64,000 nucleotides of DNA from Kapaibacterium sp044224925 (GTDB lineage: Bacteria; Bacteroidota; Ignavibacteria; Kapaibacteriales; Kapaibacteriaceae): positions 248,001 through 312,000 of the forward strand of contig JBGAJM010000003.1 in the NCBI GenBank assembly GCA_044224925.1. Reading direction: 5' to 3'. This document shows, piece after piece, positions 9,701-18,697 of the stretch. A program made the position numbers and the translations under genes. Position 1 is the first letter of the stretch; every line of letters begins with the position of its first letter. Below the pieces are notes generated by a model that searched no databases, had not been told where the DNA came from, and saw only the letters and a list, made by a program, of their open reading frames with translations.

Positions 9701-10105
9701 ATGCCAACGATCAGCCAACTTGTCCGGAAGGGACGTGAGGCAGTTGTCGTCAAGAGTAAGAGCCCAGCGCTCGACTCCTGTCCGCAAAAGCGCGGTGTTT
9801 GCACCCGTGTCTACACGACCACACCAAAGAAGCCGAATTCCGCCCTTCGCAAGGTCGCCCGTGTGCGCCTGACGAATCAAACCGAGGTCACGGCATACAT
9901 TCCGGGCGAAGGTCACAACCTGCAGGAGCACTCCATCGTGTTGATCCGCGGAGGTCGTATCAAGGACCTTCCGGGTGTACGGTACCACATCATTCGTGGT
10001 GCGGCCGATACGCAGGGCGTGAACAACCGCAAGCAAGCTCGTTCGAAGTATGGCGCCAAGCGTCCGAAGGCAGGCGCACCAGCGGCTGCCGGCAAGAAGA
10101 AGTAA
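9701..10105 (+). CDS. rpsL: 30S ribosomal protein S12
   Basis: Decoding-centre protein of the small subunit. The 134 residues match S12 throughout, including the loop TPKKPNSALRK. Lys43 and Lys88, the two classic streptomycin-resistance positions (42 and 87 in mature E. coli numbering), are wild type, so the sequence predicts sensitivity at this target. Asp89, the site methylthiolated in other bacteria, is present. A short Ala/Lys tail (AGAPAAAGKKK) extends the C-terminus beyond the E. coli length. First gene of the str operon. Confidence 0.98.
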   Translation: MPTISQLVRKGREAVVVKSKSPALDSCPQKRGVCTRVYTTTPKKPNSALRKVARVRLTNQTEVTAYIPGEGHNLQEHSIVLIRGGRIKDLPGVRYHIIRGAADTQGVNNRKQARSKYGAKRPKAGAPAAAGKKK

Positions 10106-10137
10106 CAGAAGACACAAACACGTTCTAGAGTTGAAAC

Positions 10138-10605
10138 ATGCGTAAGAAGCGTGCAGAAAAGCGTCGTGTGGCGCCGGATCCGCGGTATAACGATCTCATC
10201 GTTGCCAAGTTCGTGAACAACGTCATGGAAGAAGGCAAGAAGGCCACGGCCCGAGCCATCATCTATGAAGCGTTCGACATGATCGAGAAGAAGACCGAGC
10301 AGAACCCGCTCGAAGTGTTCCGGAAAGCCGTGCAGAACGCTGCGCCGGCCATCGAGATCCGTCCGCGCCGCGTTGGTGGAGCGACGTATCAGGTACCGAT
10401 GGAAGTGCGTGAAGAGCGTCGCTTGACACTCGCTATTCGCTGGATCAAGAAGTTCGCACTGGATCGTCGCGACAAGTCGATGGCCTCGAAGCTTGCTTCG
10501 GAGCTCATTGCAGCGGCGAACGGTGAAGGTGGGGCGATCAAGCGTCGCGATGAAATGCACCGGATGGCCGATGCCAACCGTGCGTTTGCCCACTTCAAGT
10601 GGTAA
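10138..10605 (+). CDS. rpsG: 30S ribosomal protein S7
   Basis: Head-domain assembly protein that binds the 3' major domain of 16S rRNA and contacts the E-site tRNA. The 155 residues have normal length, with a basic N-terminus (MRKKRAEKRR) and the conserved helix segment EVRPRRVGG-like region (EIRPRRVGGATYQVPMEV). It lies 32 bases after rpsL and 41 bases before the EF-G gene. In E. coli S7 represses the str operon; no such site can be recognised here. Confidence 0.98.
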   Translation: MRKKRAEKRRVAPDPRYNDLIVAKFVNNVMEEGKKATARAIIYEAFDMIEKKTEQNPLEVFRKAVQNAAPAIEIRPRRVGGATYQVPMEVREERRLTLAIRWIKKFALDRRDKSMASKLASELIAAANGEGGAIKRRDEMHRMADANRAFAHFKW

Positions 10606-10646
10606 GCACAAGCGTTCTTTGACAACCTGAGGAAGACCGACACGAC

Positions 10647-12713
10647 ATGGCCCGTTCCGTCGACATAGATCTCGTGCGCAACATCGGCATCATGGCACAC
10701 ATTGATGCCGGCAAGACGACGACCACGGAGCGGATCCTCTACTATACCGGTGTGTTGCACCGCATGGGAGAGGTTCACGAAGGAACGGCCTTTACGGACT
10801 ACATGGATCAGGAGCGGGAGCGGGGGATCACGATCACCTCTGCCGCAGTATCCTGTGAGTGGACAGGTCCGAATGGAAAACGTGTCACGATCAACATCAT
10901 CGATACGCCGGGGCATGTGGACTTCACTGCAGAGGTGCAGCGTTCACTCCGGGTCCTCGACGGTGCCATTGCTCTCTTCGACGCCGTTGCCGGCGTAGAG
11001 CCGCAGAGCGAGACCGTCTGGCATCAGGCCAACGAGTACCGGGTACCGCGTATCGCCTTTGTGAACAAGATGGATCGGGTTGGAGCGGATTTCGAGCGCG
11101 TGTTGGACATGATGCGCACACGATTGAACGCACGACCGGTGGCCATCGAGATCCCGATCGGCGTGGAAGACACCTTTGTTGGTGTGGTGAACTTGGTCCT
11201 GATGAAGGCCCTGGTCTATCACCACGGTGATGAAGGATCGACCTTCGACGTGCAAGAGATCTCCGACGATCTGCGGCCATTGGCCGAGCAGAAGCGCACG
11301 GAGCTCATCGAGGCCGTCGCCGATTTCGACGACGTGATCGCCGAGCGATATCTCGGAGGAGAGACCATTGAAGCGGAAGAGCTCACTGCCTCCCTTCGCC
11401 GTGCCACCCTCCAATTGCATCTCACCCCTGTCCTGTGTGGCAGTGCCTTCAAGAACAAGGGAGTGCAGCAGTTGCTCGATGCCGTGATCGCCTACTTGCC
11501 GAGTCCGAAGGATGTTGGCAGTACGCATGGCTTCGACGTCAAGGACCACGAGAAGGCGCTCATTCGCAAGCCACTCGACGAAGAGCCGTTCGCAGCGTTG
11601 GCGTTCAAGATCCTCACGGACCCATTTGTAGGAAGGCTCACGTTCGTACGTGTGTATTCCGGAGTGGTCAAGGTGGGCGACCAGATCTACAACGCCACGA
11701 ACGACAAAAAAGAACGAGCAGGGAAGATCCTGCGGATGAAGGCGAACAAGCGGGACGAGATCGATGCTGCCTATGCGGGCGACATCATTGCCATTCCTGC
11801 CTTGCGCTTCACACGAACCGGGGACACGCTGTGTGACGCCAAGCATCCCATCCTGTTAGAGAACATCAGTTTTGCTGAGCCCGTGATCAATCAAAGCATT
11901 GAGGCACGAACGCTGGCAGATCAAGACAAGTTGACGGAATCCTTACATCGGCTCTCTGAAGAAGATCCGACGTTTCGATTCCATACTGATGCGGAGACAG
12001 GACAGATCATCATCAGCGGTGTTGGGGAGCTCCATTTGGAGATCCTTGCCGACCGACTGAAGCGAGAGTTCAACGTCCCCGTCAAAGTTGGAAAACCTCA
12101 GGTTGCATATCGAGAAACGATTACTTCCACGGCACGGCACGAGGGCACCTTTGTCCGAAGCGCCACCGGGAAGAATCAATTCGGCCAGGTCACCATTGAG
12201 CTGCGTCCGAACGAGTCGGGAAAAGGCTTTGCGTTCGTCAACGAACTACAACCACAAGCACTTCCCGAATCGTATGTCAAGAGTGCCGAACAGGGAGCCT
12301 TAGAGGCTCTCAAGGTTGGCCCGATCGCAGGGTATCCCATGATCGATATCGTGGCGGCCCTGGTCGATGCGGTCTATATCGAGGAAGACTCGACCGAGTT
12401 GGCGTATGCCATCGCGGCCTCCATCGCAGCGAAAGATGCTGCGAGGATCGCCACACCGGTGATCATGGAGCCTGTCTTCCACGTAGAGGTCGTTACGCCC
12501 GAAGAATATGTGGGAGAGGTCATTGCTGACCTCAGTTCCCGCAGCGGCAGGATAGAGGGCATTCAGATGCGCGATATCCTGCAAGTAGTGACGGCGGTGG
12601 TACCCCTGTCACAACTATTCGGCTACGTAACGCAGTTGCGCTCGCTCACACAAGGGCGTGGTTCGTACACGATGCGTTTTTCGCATTACGAGCCCGCACT
12701 CTCTCGCCGATAG
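10647..12713 (+). CDS. fusA: Elongation factor G paralogue, EFG2-like, in the str operon
   Basis: Complete 688-residue translational GTPase: P-loop AHIDAGKT (17-24), switch I RGITIT, G3 DTPGH (86-90), G4 NKMD (140-143). Domain IV lacks the GGVIP loop found in canonical EF-G and EFG1 and has PQALP instead. The C-terminal domain (VIADLSSRSGRI, then IQMRD, then SHYEP) resembles mitochondrial EFG2, the form specialised for ribosome recycling with RRF. Codon use is less biased than in rpsG, tuf or the EF-G at the start of the window. The family is certain; the EFG2 assignment is my reading and needs a tree. Confidence 0.9.
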   Translation: MARSVDIDLVRNIGIMAHIDAGKTTTTERILYYTGVLHRMGEVHEGTAFTDYMDQERERGITITSAAVSCEWTGPNGKRVTINIIDTPGHVDFTAEVQRSLRVLDGAIALFDAVAGVEPQSETVWHQANEYRVPRIAFVNKMDRVGADFERVLDMMRTRLNARPVAIEIPIGVEDTFVGVVNLVLMKALVYHHGDEGSTFDVQEISDDLRPLAEQKRTELIEAVADFDDVIAERYLGGETIEAEELTASLRRATLQLHLTPVLCGSAFKNKGVQQLLDAVIAYLPSPKDVGSTHGFDVKDHEKALIRKPLDEEPFAALAFKILTDPFVGRLTFVRVYSGVVKVGDQIYNATNDKKERAGKILRMKANKRDEIDAAYAGDIIAIPALRFTRTGDTLCDAKHPILLENISFAEPVINQSIEARTLADQDKLTESLHRLSEEDPTFRFHTDAETGQIIISGVGELHLEILADRLKREFNVPVKVGKPQVAYRETITSTARHEGTFVRSATGKNQFGQVTIELRPNESGKGFAFVNELQPQALPESYVKSAEQGALEALKVGPIAGYPMIDIVAALVDAVYIEEDSTELAYAIAASIAAKDAARIATPVIMEPVFHVEVVTPEEYVGEVIADLSSRSGRIEGIQMRDILQVVTAVVPLSQLFGYVTQLRSLTQGRGSYTMRFSHYEPALSRR

Positions 12714-12750
12714 GCGCGGGAAGTTTTCTTTTGACCGAATTCAAAAGCAT

Positions 12751-12781
12751 TTGGTCATGTCCAGAAATTCCCGTACCTTTG
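12751..12781 (+). promoter_or_regulatory. Promoter of tuf
   Basis: TACCTTTG at 12774-12781 matches the -10 consensus TAnnTTTG, with TTG at 12751-12753 spaced by 20 bases. It lies in the 146-base gap between the EF-G gene and tuf, giving tuf its own strong transcription with a leader of about 70 bases. Confidence 0.75.
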
Positions 12782-12859
12782 CTTTCTATTCCGTTTCGAA
12801 CTCGACAAGCAACACACAATTCGTAACACAACCTTCCTGCAACCAGAGGAGATTGTTCC

Positions 12860-14068
12860 ATGGCAAAAGAAACCTTCAACCGGAGCAAGCCGCACGTAAA
12901 CGTTGGCACGATTGGCCACGTTGACCACGGCAAGACGACGCTCACAGCAGCGATCACGATGACGCTCGCTAAGCGTGGCCTTTCTGAAAAGCGTTCGTTC
13001 GACTCGATCGACAACGCACCAGAAGAAAAGGCACGCGGGATCACGATCGCTACGGCGCACGTAGAGTATGAGACGGAGAACCGTCACTATGCTCACGTGG
13101 ACTGTCCGGGCCACGCCGATTATGTGAAGAACATGATCACGGGTGCCGCACAGATGGACGGCGCGATCCTTGTAGTGGCAGCAACAGACGGTCCGATGCC
13201 ACAAACGCGTGAGCACATCCTGCTTGCACGTCAGGTTGGAGTACCACGTATCGTGGTCTTCATGAACAAGGTCGACATTGCAGATCCAGAACTCGTAGAC
13301 CTCGTAGAACTCGAGATCCGCGAACTGCTCAGCAAGTATGAATTCCCTGGAGACGACATTCCGATCGTCAAGGGTTCTGCCCTCAAGGCACTCGATGCAG
13401 CTTCTTCCGATTCGACGTCCAAGGACGATCCGGACATGGAATGCATCATGGAGCTCATGAATGCAGTGGACACCTACATCCCAACGCCAGTACGTGATAT
13501 CGACAAGCCATTCCTGATGCCGGTCGAGGACGTGTTCTCGATCACGGGTCGTGGTACGGTAGGAACGGGTCGTATCGAGCGTGGCGTTGTCAAGCTCAAC
13601 GAAGAAGTCGAGATCGTCGGTTTCGGTCTTCAGAAGAAGACCACCGTCACGGGTATCGAAATGTTCCGCAAGCTGCTCGACGAAGGTCGTGCCGGCGACA
13701 ACGTAGGACTTCTCCTTCGTGGTGTGGACAAGGAAGAACTCGAGCGCGGAATGGTATTGGCCAAGACCGGTTCGATCACGCCGCACACGAAGTTCAAGGC
13801 ACAGGCATATGTTCTGACGAAGGAAGAGGGCGGACGTCACACGCCATTCTTCACCAACTACCGCCCACAATTCTACTTCCGTACAACGGACGTAACGGGT
13901 GTGTTGGATCTTCCTGCAGGACTGGAAATGATCATGCCTGGTGATAATGTTGACAATCTTGACGTCACCCTGATCACTCCTGTTGCAATGGACACTGGAT
14001 TGCGCTTCGCTATTCGCGAAGGCGGTCGTACGGTCGGTGCTGGAGTTGTAACGGAAATCATCGAATAA
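12860..14068 (+). CDS. tuf: Elongation factor Tu
   Basis: Delivers aminoacyl-tRNA to the ribosome as a GTP complex. The 402 residues include G1 GHVDHGKT, the effector segment ARGITIATAHVEYE, G3 DCPGH and G4 NKVD. It is a few residues longer than the usual 394-395, mainly through an acidic/Ser insertion (SSDSTSKDDPD) late in the GTPase domain. Codon use is the most biased in the window. An AGGAG ribosome-binding site stands about 10 bases before the ATG. It has its own promoter and a strong terminator behind it. Confidence 0.98.
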   Translation: MAKETFNRSKPHVNVGTIGHVDHGKTTLTAAITMTLAKRGLSEKRSFDSIDNAPEEKARGITIATAHVEYETENRHYAHVDCPGHADYVKNMITGAAQMDGAILVVAATDGPMPQTREHILLARQVGVPRIVVFMNKVDIADPELVDLVELEIRELLSKYEFPGDDIPIVKGSALKALDAASSDSTSKDDPDMECIMELMNAVDTYIPTPVRDIDKPFLMPVEDVFSITGRGTVGTGRIERGVVKLNEEVEIVGFGLQKKTTVTGIEMFRKLLDEGRAGDNVGLLLRGVDKEELERGMVLAKTGSITPHTKFKAQAYVLTKEEGGRHTPFFTNYRPQFYFRTTDVTGVLDLPAGLEMIMPGDNVDNLDVTLITPVAMDTGLRFAIREGGRTVGAGVVTEIIE

Positions 14069-14088
14069 GCAACGCATAGAATCGGAAC

Positions 14089-14116
14089 AGAGGGAAGGCC
14101 CGCCTTCCCTCTTTTT
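14089..14116 (+). terminator. Rho-independent terminator after tuf
   Basis: A perfect 10-bp stem AGAGGGAAGG/CCTTCCCTCT with loop CCCG is followed by five T. It separates tuf from rpsJ. No TAnnTTTG promoter is visible between it and rpsJ, so partial read-through into the S10 genes is likely. Confidence 0.9.
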
Positions 14117-14155
14117 GTCTCCGACCTAGCAAGAGCCTTACAGGAGAACTAACGA

Positions 14156-14464
14156 GTGGCAACGCAACGCATTCGCATCAAGCTTCGCTCATACGATCAT
14201 AATCTGATCGATAGATCGGCTGAGCGCATCGTCCGGACGGTGAAGCAAACGGGAGCCGTGGTATCGGGCCCGATTCCGCTGCCAACGGAAAAAACTGTCT
14301 ACACGGTGCTTCGTTCACCGCACGTAGATAAGAAGTCTCGTGAGCAATTCGAAGCACGCGTGCACAAGCGTTTGATCGACATCTTCAGCTCGACGCAGAA
14401 GACCATCGATGCGCTCATGCGCCTGGAGTTGCCAGCTGGAGTTGATGTCGAAGTGAAGGTGTAA
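14156..14464 (+). CDS. rpsJ: 30S ribosomal protein S10
   Basis: Small-subunit head protein; in E. coli also the NusB partner in antitermination. The 102-residue product starts with GTG at 14156, preceded by AGGAG; this start gives the family N-terminus ATQRIRIKLRSYDH. The normal signature VSGPIPLPTEK is present. First gene of the long S10-spc-alpha transcription unit, 40 bases behind the tuf terminator. Confidence 0.98.
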   Translation: MATQRIRIKLRSYDHNLIDRSAERIVRTVKQTGAVVSGPIPLPTEKTVYTVLRSPHVDKKSREQFEARVHKRLIDIFSSTQKTIDALMRLELPAGVDVEVKV

Positions 14465-14477
14465 AGGACTGACCCAA

Positions 14478-15098
14478 ATGAGCGCATTACTTGGACGAAA
14501 AATAGGGATGACGAGCATCTTCACAGAAGACGGCGCCTTTGTGCCGTGCACTGTGATCGAAGCCGGACCATGCCCGGTAACACAGGTGAGAACCCTGGAG
14601 AAGGACGGATACACAGCGGCGCAGATCGGTTTCGGTCTCATCGCTGAGCGGAAGGTGAACAAGCCACGCGCCGGACACTTCGCGAAAGCGAACACGGCAC
14701 CGGTACGTCATCTGAAGGAGTTCCGTCAGCTTGCCAACACGGTTGCACTTGGAGACATTCTCACAGTGGAGACCTTCGTGGTCGGAGACAAAGTAAAGGT
14801 CTCTGCAACGAGCAAGGGTCGTGGATTCCAGGGTGTTGTCAAGCGTCACCACTTCAGTGGTGTCGGTATGGCAACGCACGGTCAGAGCGACCGTCCACGT
14901 GCTCCGGGTTCCATTGGTTCCTCGTCGTTCCCATCCCGCGTTTTCAAGGGATTGCGGATGGCAGGGCGGATGGGTGGAACGCGCATCACGACGCGCAATC
15001 TGACCGTCTTGCGAGTGATGCCCGAAAGCAATCTCTTGTTGGTAAAGGGCAGCATTCCGGGAGCACCGAATGCTATCATTGAAATTGTGAAGCTATAA
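14478..15098 (+). CDS. rplC: 50S ribosomal protein L3
   Basis: Early assembly protein of the large subunit; its central loop reaches toward the peptidyl-transferase centre. The 206 residues carry the loop RAPGSIGSSSFPSRVFKG. The Gln that PrmB methylates in E. coli (after GSIG) is Ser here, so that modification cannot occur. It lies 13 bases after rpsJ and 12 before rplD. Confidence 0.98.
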   Translation: MSALLGRKIGMTSIFTEDGAFVPCTVIEAGPCPVTQVRTLEKDGYTAAQIGFGLIAERKVNKPRAGHFAKANTAPVRHLKEFRQLANTVALGDILTVETFVVGDKVKVSATSKGRGFQGVVKRHHFSGVGMATHGQSDRPRAPGSIGSSSFPSRVFKGLRMAGRMGGTRITTRNLTVLRVMPESNLLLVKGSIPGAPNAIIEIVKL

Positions 15099-15110
15099 GA
15101 GAACACGACC

Positions 15111-15737
15111 ATGACAGTGGATGTACGAACAAAAGACGGTGCCACAGCAGGCACGATCGAGCTCCCCGAGTCGATCTTCGGAGTCGAGCCGAACGAGCAC
15201 GCCATGTATCAGGCAGTGCGAGCATATCTCGCGCATCGCCGTCAGGGCACTGCGAAGACCAAGACGCGCACGGAAGTGCGTGGTGGCGGGAAGAAGCCGT
15301 TCAAGCAAAAGGGAACGGGTGGAGCACGTCGCGGTTCGAGCCGCTCGCCACTCAACCCTGGTGGAGGCATCATTCACGGGCCGGTTCCGCACTTGTACAG
15401 TGTTGACCTGCCGATCAAGGTCAAGCGCCTTGCTCGGAAGTCCGCTCTCGCACTTCGCGCAAAGGAATCGAATCTTGTTGTGGTCGAGGACTTCACGCTC
15501 CCGGTAGCGAAGACCAAGGACATGGCAACGATCCTCAAGGCATTGAACATCGACGGTAAGGTGTTGGTGTTGCTTCCATCGGTCGATCAGACCATTGTGA
15601 AGTCGGCACGCAACATTCCGGGAGTGACGACATTTCCGGCAGACAAGATCTCGGCATACGATGTGTTGAGCCATGGCAAGCTGTTGATCTTCAAGAGCGC
15701 CATGCAGACACTTGAACAATCATTTGGCACGAACTAA
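15111..15737 (+). CDS. rplD: 50S ribosomal protein L4
   Basis: Large-subunit protein lining the exit tunnel near the macrolide site. The 208 residues show the tunnel-loop signature KTKTRTEVRGGGKKPFKQKG followed by GTGGARRGSSRSP, all wild type in appearance. In E. coli L4 is the autogenous regulator of the S10 operon; no leader hairpin equivalent was recognised upstream of rpsJ. Confidence 0.97.
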   Translation: MTVDVRTKDGATAGTIELPESIFGVEPNEHAMYQAVRAYLAHRRQGTAKTKTRTEVRGGGKKPFKQKGTGGARRGSSRSPLNPGGGIIHGPVPHLYSVDLPIKVKRLARKSALALRAKESNLVVVEDFTLPVAKTKDMATILKALNIDGKVLVLLPSVDQTIVKSARNIPGVTTFPADKISAYDVLSHGKLLIFKSAMQTLEQSFGTN

Positions 15738-15752
15738 GAGACGGCGTACGAC

Positions 15753-16058
15753 ATGATCACAGTGCTCAGAAAACCGGTGATTACAGAGAAGGCCACTTCT
15801 GTGGGCTATCTGCGCCAATACGTCTTCGAAGTCGATCCGAACGCGAACAAGGTCCAGATCCGCGCGGCTCTGAAGCAAATGTTCGACGTTGAGGTGGACA
15901 GTATCCGTACTGTTCGCACCAAGGGCAAGGTCAAGTCACGCATGACGCGTCGTGGCATTCAGACAGGTCGCACGAACCTTCGCAAGAAGGCCTATGTGAC
16001 GCTGAAAGAAGGACAGACGATCGACGTGGTGGCAGGCGAAGGCGGATCGGAAGACTAA
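15753..16058 (+). CDS. rplW: 50S ribosomal protein L23
   Basis: Rim protein of the tunnel exit that docks trigger factor and SRP. The 101 residues start VLRKPVITEKAT, the family N-terminus, and contain the basic beta-hairpin (TKGKVKSRMTRRG) that binds 23S domain III. It lies between rplD and rplB with short spacers on each side. Confidence 0.97.
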   Translation: MITVLRKPVITEKATSVGYLRQYVFEVDPNANKVQIRAALKQMFDVEVDSIRTVRTKGKVKSRMTRRGIQTGRTNLRKKAYVTLKEGQTIDVVAGEGGSED

Positions 16059-16088
16059 TAGCTAGAACGGAAATCGGAGAACGCACCA

Positions 16089-16925
16089 ATGGCAATTCGT
16101 AAACTCAGACCGATCACACCGGGCACCAGGCACTACAGCTTGAGCACGTTTGACGAGATCACGGCAACAACGCCGGAGCGGTCTCTCACGTCGCCGCTGA
16201 AGAAGTCGGGCGGACGGAACAACACCGGACGTGTCACATCACGTCACCGTGGTGGTGGACATAAGCGTTTGTATCGCATCATCGATTTCAAGCGCAACAA
16301 GTTGAACATGGAGGCAACGGTCCTCACGATCGAGTACGATCCGAATCGTACATGCCGCATTGCACTTGTGGAGTACACGGACGGAGAGAAGCGGTACATC
16401 CTGGCACCGGACAAGGTGAAGGTTGGAACGAAGATCATGGCGAGCGAGAATGCCGACCTCAAGGACGGCAATGCGCTTCCGCTGAACAAGATCCCCTTCG
16501 GTCTGTTCGTACACAACATCGAAATGAAGCCGGGCAAGGGTGGACAGATGGCGCGCAGCGCTGGTACGTCCGCACAGCTCGTTGGACTGGACAATGGCAA
16601 GGCACAATTGAAGTTGCCTTCAGGCGAGATCCGCATGGTTCCGGGCAATTGCATGGCAACTCTTGGAGTGGTCAGCAATGGTGAGCAGGAGAACATCATG
16701 TGGGGTAAGGCCGGACGTATGCGTTGGAAGGGTGTTCGCCCTCAGACGCGTGGTATGGCCATGAATCCGATCGACCACCCGAACGGTGGTGGTGAAGGTC
16801 GCTCGAAGTCCGGTGGTGGACGTCAACACCTCCGTTCGCCATGGGGTCAGCTCGCAAAGGGTCTCAAGACGCGCAAGAAGAAGAAGGCGTCGAACGATCT
16901 CATCATCCGTCACAGAAACGCATAA
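16089..16925 (+). CDS. rplB: 50S ribosomal protein L2
   Basis: Core large-subunit protein needed for subunit association and peptidyl-transferase assembly. The 278 residues include the C-terminal loop MNPIDHPNGGGEG, which approaches the active centre; Asp-His-Pro is kept, while the second His of the E. coli DHPHGGGEG motif is Asn, a position that varies among bacteria. The tail is strongly basic (KTRKKKKASND). Confidence 0.98.
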   Translation: MAIRKLRPITPGTRHYSLSTFDEITATTPERSLTSPLKKSGGRNNTGRVTSRHRGGGHKRLYRIIDFKRNKLNMEATVLTIEYDPNRTCRIALVEYTDGEKRYILAPDKVKVGTKIMASENADLKDGNALPLNKIPFGLFVHNIEMKPGKGGQMARSAGTSAQLVGLDNGKAQLKLPSGEIRMVPGNCMATLGVVSNGEQENIMWGKAGRMRWKGVRPQTRGMAMNPIDHPNGGGEGRSKSGGGRQHLRSPWGQLAKGLKTRKKKKASNDLIIRHRNA

Positions 16926-16954
16926 TCGAAGCGAACTCGTAAGGATCAGAACCT

Positions 16955-17242
16955 ATGCCTCGTTCACTGAAAAAAGAACCATTCATCAGCTACAAGCTGA
17001 CGAAGAAGGTCGATGCGATGAATGCCAACGCAAAGAAGGCTGTCATCAAGACATGGGCGCGTTCTTCGGTCATCGCTCCTGATTTCGTGGGACACACGTT
17101 CGCCGTGCACAACGGCAACAAGTTCATCCCGGTCTATGTAACGGAGAACATGGTGGGTCACAAGCTGGGTGAGTTTTCGCCGACGCGGACGTTCCGGGGA
17201 CATTCCGGAAACCGTAAGGATCTCAAGACAGGAAAGAAATAA
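16955..17242 (+). CDS. rpsS: 30S ribosomal protein S19
   Basis: Head protein at the subunit interface, near A-site tRNA and partnered with S13. The 95 residues begin MPRSLKKEPFISYKL and carry the family signature GHKLGEFSPTRTFRGH. Normal length and position between L2 and L22. Confidence 0.98.
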   Translation: MPRSLKKEPFISYKLTKKVDAMNANAKKAVIKTWARSSVIAPDFVGHTFAVHNGNKFIPVYVTENMVGHKLGEFSPTRTFRGHSGNRKDLKTGKK

Positions 17243-17251
17243 CGAGACGCA

Positions 17252-17593
17252 ATGATGGAAGCACGCGCAATCAAACGGTACACGCGGTCATCGCCACGCA
17301 AGATGCGGTTGGTGGTGGACCTTATCCGCGGTAAGTCGGCGGCATTCGCTCTCAACGCCCTGCAGTTTTCGGACAAGCAGGCAGCGGAGATCGCAGAGCT
17401 CACGCTCAAGAGTGCCATCAACAACCTTCAGCAGAAGGACTCGGGAGTCGATCCTGAATCCATCTACGTGAAAGAGGCCTTTGTGGACCCGGGTCCAACG
17501 ATCAAGCGGATCTCGCCAGCACCAATGGGACGTGCCTACCGTATTCGGAAGCGCTCGCACCATCTCACGATCATCGTTTCGGTGAAACAGTAA
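17252..17593 (+). CDS. rplV: 50S ribosomal protein L22
   Basis: Tunnel-wall protein with an extended hairpin that meets L4 at the constriction. The 113 residues contain the RYTRSSPRKMRLVVDLIRGK N-terminus and the hairpin tip PTIKRISPAPMGRAYRIRKR. Two ATG codons stand in tandem at 17252 and 17255; either may serve as start. Confidence 0.98.
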   Translation: MMEARAIKRYTRSSPRKMRLVVDLIRGKSAAFALNALQFSDKQAAEIAELTLKSAINNLQQKDSGVDPESIYVKEAFVDPGPTIKRISPAPMGRAYRIRKRSHHLTIIVSVKQ

Positions 17594-17605
17594 CGGAGCA
17601 CTTCC

Positions 17606-18253
17606 TTGGGTCAGAAAACACATCCTATCGGACTTCGCCTTGGCATCATCCGTCAATGGGAAGCAAATTGGTTCGACGAAAAGAACGTAGCGGAAAAGCT
17701 TCAAGAAGACTTGATGGTTCGCAACTACATCAAGAATCGTTTGAAGAAGGCCGGCGTCGCTCGCGTGATCGTTGAGCGTACGGCAAAGCAACTCCGCATC
17801 ACGATCAACACATCACGTCCAGGCGTGATCATCGGTCGCAGCGGGAAGGACATCTCGCAGCTCGAAGAAGAATTGCGCAAGATCACGAAGAAGGAAGTCA
17901 AGATCCTGATCAGTGAGATCAAGCGTCCCGAGCTCGATGCCCAACTGGTGGCCGACAACATCGCACAGCAACTCGAAGGACGGATCTCGTTCCGTCGCGC
18001 CATGAAGAATGCCGTGAGCTCCACGATGCGAGTAGGCGCAGAAGGCGTCCGTATCATGTGTTCGGGACGACTGGGCGGTGCGGACATGAGCCGTACCGAA
18101 CAATACAAGGAAGGTCGCGTTCCGCTGCACACGCTGCGAGCCGACATCGACTATGCGCAAGGCCGAGCAGAGACCGTCTACGGTTCGCTGGGCATCAAGG
18201 TCTGGATCTGCCGTGGCGAAGTGATCGGCAAGCAACAAAGCAAAGAACAATAA
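17606..18253 (+). CDS. rpsC: 30S ribosomal protein S3, TTG start
   Basis: Mouth protein at the mRNA entry channel. The frame starts with TTG at 17606, which yields the invariant N-terminus GQKTHPIGLRLG; a GGAG ribosome-binding site precedes it. The KH domain (PGVIIGRSGKDISQLEEEL) lies at about 70-90 and the C-terminal S3 domain follows, 215 residues in all. A TTG start in so highly expressed a gene is uncommon. Confidence 0.97.
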   Translation: MGQKTHPIGLRLGIIRQWEANWFDEKNVAEKLQEDLMVRNYIKNRLKKAGVARVIVERTAKQLRITINTSRPGVIIGRSGKDISQLEEELRKITKKEVKILISEIKRPELDAQLVADNIAQQLEGRISFRRAMKNAVSSTMRVGAEGVRIMCSGRLGGADMSRTEQYKEGRVPLHTLRADIDYAQGRAETVYGSLGIKVWICRGEVIGKQQSKEQ

Positions 18254-18275
18254 CAACCTCAGCTGACGAACCGTT

Positions 18276-18695
18276 ATGCTCATCCCAAAAAGAGTCAAGC
18301 ACAGGAAAACACAACGCGGACGCCGTCGCGGCAAAGCGTATCGTGGTTCCACCGTGGCCTTCGGGTCGTATGGTCTCAAGGCGCTCGAATGTGCATGGAT
18401 CACCAATCGCCAGATCGAGTCCGCTCGTATCGCCATCAACCGCTACCTGCGTCGTGATGGTAAGGTGTGGATCCGCATCTTCCCAGACAAGCCTGTTACC
18501 AAGAAGCCGGCAGAGACCCGAATGGGTTCCGGAAAAGGTAATCCGGAATTGTGGGTAGCAGTGGTCAAGCCGGGGCGGATCTTGTTCGAGATCGACGGAG
18601 TGACGAAGGAACGCGCGGTGGAAGCCGTACGTCTCGCATCGCACAAGCTCCCGATCAAGTGCAAGTTTGTTCAACGAGTAGATCTGGAGGCCTGA
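18276..18695 (+). CDS. rplP: 50S ribosomal protein L16
   Basis: Large-subunit protein organising the A-site and the central protuberance. The 139 residues start MLIPKRVKHRKTQRG and contain the loop TKKPAETRMGSGKGNPE, including the Arg that is hydroxylated in some bacteria. It ends 2 bases before the rpmC start codon. Confidence 0.98.
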   Translation: MLIPKRVKHRKTQRGRRRGKAYRGSTVAFGSYGLKALECAWITNRQIESARIAINRYLRRDGKVWIRIFPDKPVTKKPAETRMGSGKGNPELWVAVVKPGRILFEIDGVTKERAVEAVRLASHKLPIKCKFVQRVDLEA

Positions 18696-18697
18696 TC

